Shown: piece after piece, positions 8,016-16,474 of the stretch | How positions within the stretch are numbered: the stretch's first letter is position 1 | Layout of the letters: every line of letters starts with the position of its first letter | NCBI RefSeq assembly: GCF_038396845.1 | Contig: NZ_CP151587.1 | Coordinates: 1,648,001-1,712,000 of the forward strand | From: Gymnodinialimonas sp. 57CJ19 | GTDB lineage: Bacteria; Pseudomonadota; Alphaproteobacteria; Rhodobacterales; Rhodobacteraceae | DNA length: 64,000 nucleotides | Reading direction: 5' to 3' | The notes under the pieces: model-generated | Told to the model about the DNA's origin: nothing | Database searches by the model: none | The model's input: the letters and a program-made list of their open reading frames with translations, nothing else | Program-made: the position numbers and the translations under genes

Positions 8016-8866
8016 GATACGCGACCTACTCTGCCGAGGGCGAAACCTTCTATGGGGCCGTGACCGACGCGGGCATGATCGCGCTCAGCCCCGATTTGCC
8101 GCAATTCGCCACGCTGTCCGACGTGATCCGGGCAGGCGCTTTGGATCAACTCTCGGGCCTGACAACCGGCAAATCCGTCACCCACACGGATTTCCAATAC
8201 GAGATGGTCCTGCCCGACGCCCGCCGCATCCTGTGTGTGGGCGTCAACTTTCCCGACCGAAATGCTGAATATAAAGACGGCAGCGAGACGCCGAAATACA
8301 TGTCGCTTTTTCCGCGCTTCGCCAGCGGCTTCACGGGGCACAACCGGCCCCTGATCCGTCCGCCGGAAAACCACACGCTCGATTATGAGGGCGAGGTGGC
8401 GATTGTCATCGGCAAAGCGGGGCGGCGCATCAGCCAAGGGGACGCCTATGACCACATCGCGGCCCTGACGATCTGCAACGAAGGCACGATCCGCGACTGG
8501 GTGCGGCATGCGAAATTCAACGTGACGCAAGGCAAGAACTGGGATCGTTCTGCTGCTCTGGGCCCTTGGCTGGTGCCCTTCGCCGATGCCAGCCAGTTGG
8601 ACGACGCCCGTATCATCACGCGGGTGAATGGTGAGGTGCGCCAAGACGATACGCTCAGCCGGATGATGCACCCGATCCGGCGAGAGATCGAATACATCTC
8701 AACCTTCATGACGCTCCAGCCCGGCGACATCATTGTCACCGGCACCCCCACGGGGGCAGGCGCGCGTTTTGATCCGCCCCGATACCTCAAGCCCGGCGAT
8801 GTGGTCGAGGTCGAGGTCAACACCATCGGCACCCTGCGCAACACGGTCGAGGACGAAGTGGTATGA
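8012..8866 (+). CDS. hpaG: Fumarylacetoacetate-hydrolase-family decarboxylase/isomerase of the homoprotocatechuate pathway
   Basis: 284 residues from the ATG overlapping the decarboxylase stop. The FAH fold is clear: ILCVGVNFPDRNAEY, the metal-binding acidic motif DYEGEVAIVIGK, the NEGTIRDW segment, and the GDIIVTGTPTGAG C-terminal motif. In this operon it is expected to act as 5-oxopent-3-ene-1,2,5-tricarboxylate decarboxylase and/or 2-hydroxyhepta-2,4-diene-1,7-dioate isomerase. E. coli HpaG is a duplicated two-domain protein; here a single FAH module is present, as in many alphaproteobacteria, so whether it performs both steps is open. Its stop overlaps the hpaH ATG. Confidence 0.82.
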   Translation: MRYATYSAEGETFYGAVTDAGMIALSPDLPQFATLSDVIRAGALDQLSGLTTGKSVTHTDFQYEMVLPDARRILCVGVNFPDRNAEYKDGSETPKYMSLFPRFASGFTGHNRPLIRPPENHTLDYEGEVAIVIGKAGRRISQGDAYDHIAALTICNEGTIRDWVRHAKFNVTQGKNWDRSAALGPWLVPFADASQLDDARIITRVNGEVRQDDTLSRMMHPIRREIEYISTFMTLQPGDIIVTGTPTGAGARFDPPRYLKPGDVVEVEVNTIGTLRNTVEDEVV

Positions 8867-9663
8867 CGCCCGCAGATCACGCGAAAGCCGCCGAGGATCT
8901 TCTTCGGGCCGAAGCAACGGGCGAACAAATCGGCCTGCTGACGCTCCGCCATCCCCAGATCGGGATGGACGACGCCTATGCGGTGCAAAACGCCATCGCC
9001 AAGGCCAAGCTGGCCCAAGGGCGGCAGGTGATCGGGTGGAAGATCGGGCTGACCTCCAAGGCGATGCAATATGCGCTGAACATCGACATTCCCGATAGCG
9101 GGATCTTGTTTGATGACATGGCGTTTGACCATGGTTCCACAGTGCCTGCGGGGCGTTTCATCCAACCTCGGGTGGAGGCGGAAATCGCCTTTGTGATGAA
9201 AGCGCCCATTGGCGGTTCGGAGGTGACGCGGGAAGATGTTCTGGCCGCCACGGACTACGTTGCACCGTCGCTAGAAATCCTTGATACGCGGATCACGCGG
9301 GTGGATGCAGCCACGGGCACGACACGCAAGATTTTCGACACGATCAGCGATAACGCCGCCAATGCAGGCGTCGTCCTGGGGCCGCAAAGACACGCCCCAG
9401 ACGCCCATGATCTGCGGTGGGTCGGCGCGATCACGTCGCGTAACGGAGAGGTCGAGGAAACCGGCCTTGGCGCGGGCGTGCTGAACGATCCGGTGGAAAG
9501 TGTCGTCTGGCTCGCGCGGCGCATGGCGCAATACGGGCAAAGCATCGAGCCGGGGCAAATCATCCTTTCGGGCAGCTTCATCCGCCCGGTGGAATGCCCG
9601 CCGGGCACGGAGATCAGCGCAGATTTTGGTACTTTTGGGCATGTTGAAATCGCTTTCGCTTGA
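8863..9663 (+). CDS. hpaH: 2-oxo-hept-4-ene-1,7-dioate hydratase
   Basis: 266 residues, the usual length for HpaH. Typical features are WKIGLTSKAMQ near residue 60, PDSGILFDDM, the metal-binding PRVEAEIAFV with VAPSLEILDTRI, and the ILSGSFIRPVECPPG stretch near the C-terminus. It adds water to the C7 dienoate (Mg2+-dependent) to give the aldol substrate for HpaI. The aldolase HpaI and the semialdehyde dehydrogenase HpaK that complete the pathway are not in this window. It is the last gene of the operon; the next ORF begins about 130 bp later. Confidence 0.9.
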   Translation: MTPADHAKAAEDLLRAEATGEQIGLLTLRHPQIGMDDAYAVQNAIAKAKLAQGRQVIGWKIGLTSKAMQYALNIDIPDSGILFDDMAFDHGSTVPAGRFIQPRVEAEIAFVMKAPIGGSEVTREDVLAATDYVAPSLEILDTRITRVDAATGTTRKIFDTISDNAANAGVVLGPQRHAPDAHDLRWVGAITSRNGEVEETGLGAGVLNDPVESVVWLARRMAQYGQSIEPGQIILSGSFIRPVECPPGTEISADFGTFGHVEIAFA

Positions 9664-9792
9664 ACCCAAGATCGACCTGCACGATCCGGCCGGATTTTCC
9701 CCCTTAACCCGGTGATGCTTTGGCCTTACGCGTGCCCCAAGAATTTTTCGTGCGTGGCAATACGTGCGAATGCCGGCGAACTGAGACCCGGG

Positions 9793-10290
9793 ATGAAAGA
9801 AGACTCTAGCGAAGGTGCGTTCGTGATCCATGACAATGACCTTGCCCGCACGATCTACAAGTCGATTCTCGATGCCTATAGCGACGCAATCACTCTAGGT
9901 GATTTCAGCCGCTTCTTGCCCTTCTTTCATCTGCCCCTGGTGCTTGAGACATTTGAAGGCGAAAGGACGGTGGATACGCCAGAAGTACTTCGATTTGTGT
10001 TTAATGGCCTGCATGACAGCCAGCACGACCTCGATATCGTCGAGGTGAAACGGACGTGTTCCGTCGCGCAGTTCGTGGGGCCTGATGAAATCCGCGCCGT
10101 GCATGAGACCAAGTTGATCGACAGAAGCGGCATCGTGCAACAGGCCTACACTGGCCTGTGCACGATGTGTCAGATTGACGGACAATGGCAACTGACCAGA
10201 TGTCAGTTCGCGGAGGAAAAGGTCTCTCAGCCGACGTTGGCTCTGCGCGGCATTGTTCAACAAAATAAGAACGACACGGCCGCGCAGTAG
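9793..10290 (+). CDS. Hypothetical protein, possibly NTF2/SnoaL-like
   Basis: 165 residues from ATG 9793; the frame is open to 9712 but that extension has an atypical Cys-rich start. I do not recognise a named family. The visible pattern, an N-terminal helix pair (ARTIYKSILDAYSDAITLGDF), a short hydrophobic strand (PLVLETFEG) and several alternating beta strands ending in DGQWQLTRCQF, resembles small NTF2-like alpha+beta barrel proteins. The coding sequence is less GC-biased than its neighbours. It lies between hpaH (same strand, ~130 bp) and a convergent reductase gene, so it could be an independent unit. Function unknown. Confidence 0.6.
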   Translation: MKEDSSEGAFVIHDNDLARTIYKSILDAYSDAITLGDFSRFLPFFHLPLVLETFEGERTVDTPEVLRFVFNGLHDSQHDLDIVEVKRTCSVAQFVGPDEIRAVHETKLIDRSGIVQQAYTGLCTMCQIDGQWQLTRCQFAEEKVSQPTLALRGIVQQNKNDTAAQ

Positions 10291-10296
10291 CTTGCG

Positions 10297-11124
10297 TTAA
10301 TCGTCGCCCTTGGCCGCCGCCGATGCGCCGCCTTGGCCTAATGCGACGGTGCCGAAGGGGCCGCCGTGGACCATCTGCGATACATCTGTCGGATCGCCCG
10401 CGCCTTCATTGGCAAGGATGTCCTCAGCAAATTGCTCGGCGTTGTCTTGGGGTTTGTAGCCCAGAAAAGCCGCCTTGGAGTTATCTACCGGGGCGCGGTC
10501 ATTGTCCGATACGCCGTAGATCACCGCAAAGCCCGTGGTCGGCGTATCAACCGCCCGTTCTACCAAGCGCACCAGATCGCCGTCGCTTAACCATGTGCCC
10601 AAGGCGCGGGCGTTCTTGACCGGGGCGCAAGACAGGATGCGCAAGTGGACGCTTTCGATCCCGCGCTTTTCCCAATACATCCGGCCCAGATCTTCGGTAA
10701 AGCACTTGGCAAGGCCGTAGAACGTATCGGGGCGGTGCTCTGCATCCGTTCCTATATAAGATTGACGCGGGTGCATCCCCACGGCGTGGATCGAGGACGC
10801 ATAGACAATCCGCCGCGCGCCCGCTTTCTGGGCGCTTTCCCAGATGTTGTAAGAGCCGATGAAGTTGGGGCCGAGAAGTTCCTCAAACGGGCCCTCATCC
10901 ACGATTGCGCCAAAATGCACGACCATCTCGACGCCGTCCATCAACGCGGCAATCGCGTCGTAGTCGGCCAGATCGGCCTTCACGTAGGTTTCATTCGCGG
11001 CCAGCCCTTCGACACTGTCCACGATGTCGGTGCTCACAAGGGTTTTGCACATCGCAGCCAGCGCGGGTCGGAGGAGGGAACCACAGCGGCCGGCGGCTCC
11101 GGTTAGGACGATTTTCTCAAGCAT
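10297..11124 (-). CDS. NAD-dependent epimerase/dehydratase, uronate-dehydrogenase-like
   Basis: 275 residues. An extended short-chain dehydrogenase with TGAAGRCG nucleotide-binding motif (residues 8-15), a SSIH active-site segment (110-113) and catalytic YGLAK (Tyr136, Lys140). Over the whole length it follows uronate dehydrogenase (Udh), including SCAPVKN with conserved Ser and the downstream Arg, and the GYKPQDNAEQFA tail. The Udh substrate residue Asn112 is Ile here, so the sugar acid bound may not be glucuronate or galacturonate. The C-terminal ~20 residues are low complexity. It sits 12 bp downstream of a FAD oxidoreductase and is probably co-transcribed with it. Confident on family, uncertain on substrate. 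Confidence 0.72.
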   Translation of the reverse strand: MLEKIVLTGAAGRCGSLLRPALAAMCKTLVSTDIVDSVEGLAANETYVKADLADYDAIAALMDGVEMVVHFGAIVDEGPFEELLGPNFIGSYNIWESAQKAGARRIVYASSIHAVGMHPRQSYIGTDAEHRPDTFYGLAKCFTEDLGRMYWEKRGIESVHLRILSCAPVKNARALGTWLSDGDLVRLVERAVDTPTTGFAVIYGVSDNDRAPVDNSKAAFLGYKPQDNAEQFAEDILANEGAGDPTDVSQMVHGGPFGTVALGQGGASAAAKGDD

Positions 11125-11136
11125 ATTTCTAGCCTC

Positions 11137-12354
11137 TTAGATAACGGCGGTCTCAATGATCGGAGCATTGCGCAGGACTCTGTCGTAAGAGAACGCGCCC
11201 ATGTCCAGCGTGCGGAATTCTCCGTAGGCCAGCCACTCGGCAGTGGCGCGGCCCATGGCAGGGGATTGTTGCAACCCGTGGCCCGAGAACCCGTTGAGGA
11301 AGATGAAGTTCTCCACCTCTGGGTGCGGGCCAAGAATGGCGTTGTGGTCCAACGTGTTGACGGAATAATGCCCGGCCCACTCAGATTGCACCTTCACCGC
11401 CTCAAATGCCGGGATGCGGGTGGCAAGGATGGGCCAGACGTGGTTCTCCCAAAAGCCGTGGTCCATCGTGAAATCATCGTAATCCACCGCCGGGTCAACG
11501 TCTGTATGGCCCCCCGCCTGATAGGTGCCGCCGCCGTTTTCGCGGCAATGCACGCCCGATGGGTCAATGGTCAGCGGCAGGTCACGGTCCAGCGGGGTTT
11601 CCGCTTTGAACACCCAGGAATAGCGCTTGCGCGGCTCTACCGGCACGTCAATCCCGGCCATCTTCGCGGTGCGTGCGGCACGGGGGCCAGAGGCGTTGAC
11701 CACGTGACCACAGGCGATCACCTCGCCGGATTTCAGGGTCACGCTCCTGATGCGCCCGCCATCGCGGGTCATGTCCACCACCTCGTTGGCGACATATTCA
11801 ACGCCGCGCTCTCGGGCTTGGCGTTTCCACCAATCAAACACGGCGGCACCGTCCCAATAGCCCTCGTCCACGGTATTGATGGAGCCAAGAACAATGTCGT
11901 CGACGTTATAGAATGGATAGGCGGCCTTGATCTCATCGGCGCTCAGCAACCGTGTGGCAGCGCCTGCCTTGTGCTGCACCTTGATGTTGTTGCGCAGGAC
12001 GTTGGCGAAGTCTTCGGTATCGGCCAGATAGAGATAGCCGAAAGAACGGATCGACAGGTCCGGGATGCGGTCATCATTGCCCATGCGGGCCCGGATGTTC
12101 TTCACAAAATCGGCGGCAAACTGGCTGATGCGCACGTTCAGCTCGGTCGAGAACTGCTGCCGCATGCAGCTATTGGTGTGGGCAGTTGAACACAGCTCGT
12201 AACTAGGGTCGCGTTCGACCACCAGAACCGAGCCGTTGAAGTCCGGATTTTCCGTCAGAAACCAAGCCGTTGACGACCCCATGATTGCGCCGCCTACGAT
12301 CACCACGTCGTAGCTGTCGCGCGTTGGTGTCGTGTCAAATGCCGCTTTCACCAT
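11137..12354 (-). CDS. FAD-dependent oxidoreductase, DAO family (FOXRED1-like)
   Basis: 405 residues from the ATG at 12354; the frame is open ~276 bp further upstream but that part is not protein-like. The N-terminus has the FAD dinucleotide motif VVIVGGAIMGSSTAWFL, followed by a region like the RQQFS...NIxxSxF segment of FOXRED1. The C-terminus has GFSGHGLQQSPAMGRATAEWL, typical of D-amino-acid/sarcosine/dimethylglycine oxidase relatives. A substituted amino or N-methyl acid substrate is likely but unknown. It lies upstream of the uronate-dehydrogenase-like gene (12-bp gap) and downstream of putR on the same strand, so a small catabolic operon is plausible. Confidence 0.78.
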   Translation of the reverse strand: MVKAAFDTTPTRDSYDVVIVGGAIMGSSTAWFLTENPDFNGSVLVVERDPSYELCSTAHTNSCMRQQFSTELNVRISQFAADFVKNIRARMGNDDRIPDLSIRSFGYLYLADTEDFANVLRNNIKVQHKAGAATRLLSADEIKAAYPFYNVDDIVLGSINTVDEGYWDGAAVFDWWKRQARERGVEYVANEVVDMTRDGGRIRSVTLKSGEVIACGHVVNASGPRAARTAKMAGIDVPVEPRKRYSWVFKAETPLDRDLPLTIDPSGVHCRENGGGTYQAGGHTDVDPAVDYDDFTMDHGFWENHVWPILATRIPAFEAVKVQSEWAGHYSVNTLDHNAILGPHPEVENFIFLNGFSGHGLQQSPAMGRATAEWLAYGEFRTLDMGAFSYDRVLRNAPIIETAVI

Positions 12355-12461
12355 ATGCGTCCTCCTGATTGTTCGGGCCCAATTGGGCACGGTCTTTGGC
12401 GCACGCTTACGCGCCCGCGGGACAAACGCAAGCTCTGTGAACGTCTGTATGGTCGCAGCGA

Positions 12462-12941
12462 TTAACCAAGGCCGTTTCCGTCCTTCACCGCCTCCATCGA
12501 CACATGGGTAGAGGTGGCCGCCACGTGGGGCAGGCGACTGATGACTTCGCCCAACACGCGGCGATAATCGGCGATGTCGGTGGAGCGCACCTTGAGAAGA
12601 TAGTCGAAAGCCCCGGCGATCAAATGGCATTGTTCAATCTCGGGTACGGCGCGGGCGGCATCGTTGAAGGCGCGCAGGGCGGGCTCTCTCGTGTCGCTCA
12701 GGCGGACCTCGACAAAGGCAACATGGGCCAGCCCCAGCCGCTCGGGATCAAGGATCGCGCGGAAGCCTTGAATGTAGCCCTGTTCTTGCAGGCGTTTCAT
12801 GCGGGTCTGGCACGGCGTCTTGGACAGGCCCACGCGCGACGCCAATTCTGTTACGGGGATACGACCGTCCGCCGCCAGCACCCGAAGGATTCGCATGTCG
12901 GCTTGGTCAAGGTCACTGTCTTCTAGCGGCGGGAGAGGCAT
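12462..12941 (-). CDS. putR: Lrp/AsnC-family regulator, probable proline-responsive activator of putA
   Basis: 159 residues with the Lrp N-terminal helix-turn-helix (LDQADMRILRVLAADGRIPVT then ELASRVGLSKTPCQTRMKRL) and C-terminal RAM ligand domain (GAFDYLLKVRSTDIADYRRVL). It is divergently transcribed from putA with ~120 bp between starts. In alphaproteobacteria, Lrp-type PutR activates putA in response to proline, and the PutA here lacks an N-terminal DNA-binding domain, which fits. Assignment as PutR comes from this arrangement. Confidence 0.85.
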   Translation of the reverse strand: MPLPPLEDSDLDQADMRILRVLAADGRIPVTELASRVGLSKTPCQTRMKRLQEQGYIQGFRAILDPERLGLAHVAFVEVRLSDTREPALRAFNDAARAVPEIEQCHLIAGAFDYLLKVRSTDIADYRRVLGEVISRLPHVAATSTHVSMEAVKDGNGLG

Positions 12942-13062
12942 GTTGATTGATTTCCACTATTATTTTGGTCCGAAACGGTATCACGCGGGCGATACTCGGG
13001 CAATTCGACTTCCTTGCATCTGCTACATGGGTTTATCAACCCTGCGCCGGAGTTTGCGTGCC
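12942..13062. promoter_or_regulatory. Shared putR/putA divergent promoter region
   Basis: 121 bp between the two divergent starts. The putR-proximal part is AT-rich (TTGATTGATTT, ACTATTATTTTGG), as expected for Lrp-type binding and promoters. I could not pick a single convincing -35/-10 pair for either gene. Control by PutR is inferred from the arrangement. Confidence 0.5.
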
Positions 13063-16000
13063 ATGTCCAATCTTTCTGCCTTCCGCCAAGCCATTTCCAC
13101 AGCCTACCTGGAAGACGACGCCACCGCCTTGGCACGTCTTTGCAAGGCCCATCCGATCAGTAGCGACACCCGCCAGGCGGCCTCTGCTCGGGCCACGCGC
13201 ATGGTGGCCGACATCCGGGCCGAGGATCGCGGCGGGTTGATGGAGGTCTTCCTGGCTGAATATGGCCTTTCGACAGCCGAAGGTCTGGCCCTGATGCGTC
13301 TGGCCGAGGCGCTGTTGCGTGTGCCCGATGACGCCACCGTCGATGCGCTGATCGAAGACAAGATCGTGCCCGCGGAATGGTCCGGCCACCGGGGCAAGTC
13401 GAAATCGGGGCTGGTGAATGCCTCGACCCTCGCGTTGATGCTGACCGGTGCGGTCTTGTCCGATGAGGACGGCGCAGGCATCGCGGGAACCCTGAAAGGC
13501 GCGGTAAAACGTTTGGGCGAGCCGGTCATTCGTTCCGCCACCCGCCGCGCGATGAAAGAGATGGGCAATCAGTTCGTTCTGGGCGAGACCATCGCCAGTG
13601 CCGTGAAGCGGGGCCGGGATCGCGCGGCCGAGGGCTATACCTTCAGCTATGATATGTTGGGCGAGGCCGCCGTTACCGCCGAAGAGGCCGACACCTTCCA
13701 CGCGGCCTACGCCGATTCCATCGCCTATCTGGCCAAACACGCCACCCGCGAGGATATCCGCGAGAACCCCGGTATCTCCGTCAAGCTCTCGGCCCTGCAC
13801 CCCCGCTATGAAGAAGCGCAGCGCGACCGTGTTCTGGCCGAGTTGGTGCCCCGCGTGTTGGAGCTGGCCCAAGCTGCGAAAGCCGCCAAGATGGGGTTCA
13901 ACATTGATGCGGAAGAGGCCGACCGGCTGGATATCTCCCTCGATGTGATCGAGGCGGTTCTGTCCGATCCGTCCCTGGCCGGATGGGACGGTTTCGGCGT
14001 TGTGGTGCAAGCCTACGGCAAACGCAGCGCCCCGGTGATCGACTGGCTCTACGCCTTGGCCGAGGCCCACGACCGCCGCATCATGGTGCGGCTGGTGAAA
14101 GGCGCCTATTGGGATACCGAGATCAAGCGTGCCCAAGTCGCGGGCCTTCCGGGCTTCCCCGTCTATACTGCCAAGGCCGCCACCGATGTCAGCTACCTTA
14201 GCTGTGCGCGGCAGCTTCTGGACCGCACCGACCGCATCTATCCGCAGTTCGCTACCCATAACGCCCATACCGTCGCCGCCGTGATCGAGATGGCCGACGA
14301 CCCGCAAGCGTTTGAATTTCAGCGCCTTCACGGCATGGGCGAGGCGCTCCATGACCAGGTGCATCGCGGCAACGGCTCTCGCTGTCGGATCTACGCGCCC
14401 GTGGGGGCGCACCGCGACCTGCTCGCCTATCTGGTGCGGCGCTTGCTGGAAAACGGGGCGAATTCGTCCTTTGTGCATAAGATCATGGATGAGGAAACAC
14501 CCCCTGAGGCGGTTGCCGAAGATCCCTTCATTACCCTTGATCGTCCCGCCACGCCCGTCACGCTGCCCGGTGCGCTTTACGCGCCTGAGCGGGCGAACTC
14601 CCATGGCGTTGATCTGGCCGACCCAGAGACGCTGGCCAAACTGGACGCGGACCGTGCGCCCTTCCGCGAGGCCACATGGCAAGCGGGCACCGGCACGGGC
14701 GAGGTTTTGGATATCACCAACCCTGCCGACCCCAGCGACATCGTGGGCCAGGTGCGCCTGACCACGCCCGAAGACGCCGCGCAAGCCATCGCCGCAGCAG
14801 AGCCGTGGGATGCCTCTGACCGCGCCGCGATCCTGAACAAGGCCGCAGATCTCTATGAGGCGCACACGGCAGAGTTGTTTTCCCTGCTGGCCCGTGAGGC
14901 CGGGAAAACCCTACCCGATTGCGAGGCAGAACTGCGCGAAGCCGTTGATTTTATGCGCTATTACGCGGCACGCATTGCCGATCTGAAAAACCCCGCTTTG
15001 GGCCGCATGACCTGTATCAGCCCGTGGAACTTCCCCTTGGCCATTTTCACCGGCCAAATTGCGGCGGCCCTTGCGGCGGGCAATGCGGTGCTGGCGAAAC
15101 CGGCGGAGTCAACGCCGCTTATCGCGGCCCGCGCCGTTGCCTTGCTGCACGAAGCGGGCGTTCCGAAGACAGCCCTGCAATTGCTGCCGGGCGAAGGCGC
15201 GAGCGTGGGCGCGGCGCTCACCAGCAACCCGTTGATTGACGGCGTGGCCTTCACCGGCTCCACCGCGACGGCACAGGCAATCCACCGGGCGATGGCCGCA
15301 AACCTTGCGCCTTCCGCGCCGCTGATTGCGGAAACCGGAGGGCTGAACGCGATGATCGTGGACAGCACCGCGCTGCCCGAACAAGCCGTGAAGGATGTGG
15401 TCATGTCCGCCTTCCGCTCGGCCGGGCAACGCTGCTCTGCCCTGCGCTGCCTTTACGTGCAGGAAGACATCGCCCCCGCCTTCCTCAAGGCGCTTTACGG
15501 CGCGATGGATGAGCTTTCCCTGGGCAACGCTTGGCCGCTGGCCACCGATATTGGCCCCGTCATCGACGCCCGCGCTCAAGACGGTATCGCCAAGCATATC
15601 GCCGCCGCCCGGGCCGAAGGCCGCATCCTTCATGAAGGCACGGCGCCAAGCAAAGGCACCTTCATTGCCCCCACCGCTATCAAGGTCAGCGCAATCACCG
15701 ATCTGGCCGAGGAAATCTTCGGCCCGGTGTTGCATGTCGCCACCTTCAAGGCCCGTGATCTGGACCGTGTGATCGACGAGATCAATGCCACGGGCTACGG
15801 GCTGACGTTTGGCATCCACTCGCGGATTGACGACCGGATTGCCGACGTCACGGGGCGGATCAAGGCGGGCAACCTCTATGTGAACCGCAACCAGATTGGC
15901 GCCATCGTAGGTAGCCAACCCTTTGGCGGACAGGGCCTTTCCGGCACCGGGCCAAAGGCCGGCGGGCCGTCCTATGTGCCGCGTTTCTGCCGTGCGCTTA

Positions 16001-16470
16001 TGGGCGCGGGACATGCGGGCGTGCCCTCGGATGTGGCGGCAGCGGCCCGTGATACCCGCGTTGCGGTAGCGGCAGATCAGGTGCTTGCCACCGTCGATCT
16101 GCCCGGCCCCACCGGAGAGGCGAACCGCCTGACAACCCATCCTCGGGGCCGTGTGCTTTGCCTCGGACCGGGGGAGGGGGCGGCGCGCGCTCAGGCCCAG
16201 TTTGCCACCTCAACGGGGTGCGCGCCGGTGATCGCGCCCGATCTTGCCCCCGCCGCCTTGGCCGAGCTGCCCCCGTTTGACGCCGTGATCTACTGGGGCA
16301 GCGCGACAGAGGCGCAGCCCTATCGGATCGCACTGGCCGCGATGGATGGGCCGATCCTGCCGCTGATCATGGAGGTCGACCCCACGCCGCGCCTCACGAT
16401 CGAACGGCACACCTGCATCGACACCACCGCGGCGGGGGGCAACGCGGCGCTTCTGGCAGCGGTGGCCTGA
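13063..16470 (+). CDS. putA: Bifunctional proline dehydrogenase / L-glutamate-gamma-semialdehyde dehydrogenase
   Basis: 1135 residues from ATG 13063 (the open frame extends upstream through the promoter and putR, which is rejected). Domains in order: N-terminal helical region; FAD-dependent proline dehydrogenase barrel (about 150-480, with NPGISVKLSALHPRYE and MVRLVKGAYWD); aldehyde dehydrogenase domain (about 560-1000, with SPWNFPLAIF and catalytic Cys791 in GQRCSALRC); and a C-terminal ALDH-like domain. There is no ribbon-helix-helix at the N-terminus, so it is not a trifunctional regulator. It oxidises proline to glutamate in two channelled steps at the inner membrane face. Regulation is probably by the divergent PutR. 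Confidence 0.95.
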   Translation: MSNLSAFRQAISTAYLEDDATALARLCKAHPISSDTRQAASARATRMVADIRAEDRGGLMEVFLAEYGLSTAEGLALMRLAEALLRVPDDATVDALIEDKIVPAEWSGHRGKSKSGLVNASTLALMLTGAVLSDEDGAGIAGTLKGAVKRLGEPVIRSATRRAMKEMGNQFVLGETIASAVKRGRDRAAEGYTFSYDMLGEAAVTAEEADTFHAAYADSIAYLAKHATREDIRENPGISVKLSALHPRYEEAQRDRVLAELVPRVLELAQAAKAAKMGFNIDAEEADRLDISLDVIEAVLSDPSLAGWDGFGVVVQAYGKRSAPVIDWLYALAEAHDRRIMVRLVKGAYWDTEIKRAQVAGLPGFPVYTAKAATDVSYLSCARQLLDRTDRIYPQFATHNAHTVAAVIEMADDPQAFEFQRLHGMGEALHDQVHRGNGSRCRIYAPVGAHRDLLAYLVRRLLENGANSSFVHKIMDEETPPEAVAEDPFITLDRPATPVTLPGALYAPERANSHGVDLADPETLAKLDADRAPFREATWQAGTGTGEVLDITNPADPSDIVGQVRLTTPEDAAQAIAAAEPWDASDRAAILNKAADLYEAHTAELFSLLAREAGKTLPDCEAELREAVDFMRYYAARIADLKNPALGRMTCISPWNFPLAIFTGQIAAALAAGNAVLAKPAESTPLIAARAVALLHEAGVPKTALQLLPGEGASVGAALTSNPLIDGVAFTGSTATAQAIHRAMAANLAPSAPLIAETGGLNAMIVDSTALPEQAVKDVVMSAFRSAGQRCSALRCLYVQEDIAPAFLKALYGAMDELSLGNAWPLATDIGPVIDARAQDGIAKHIAAARAEGRILHEGTAPSKGTFIAPTAIKVSAITDLAEEIFGPVLHVATFKARDLDRVIDEINATGYGLTFGIHSRIDDRIADVTGRIKAGNLYVNRNQIGAIVGSQPFGGQGLSGTGPKAGGPSYVPRFCRALMGAGHAGVPSDVAAAARDTRVAVAADQVLATVDLPGPTGEANRLTTHPRGRVLCLGPGEGAARAQAQFATSTGCAPVIAPDLAPAALAELPPFDAVIYWGSATEAQPYRIALAAMDGPILPLIMEVDPTPRLTIERHTCIDTTAAGGNAALLAAVA

Positions 16471-16474
16471 GCCT

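Noticed and set aside
13036..14865. 609-residue open frame antisense to putA
   Set aside because: Same reason; the putA frame has complete, ordered domains.
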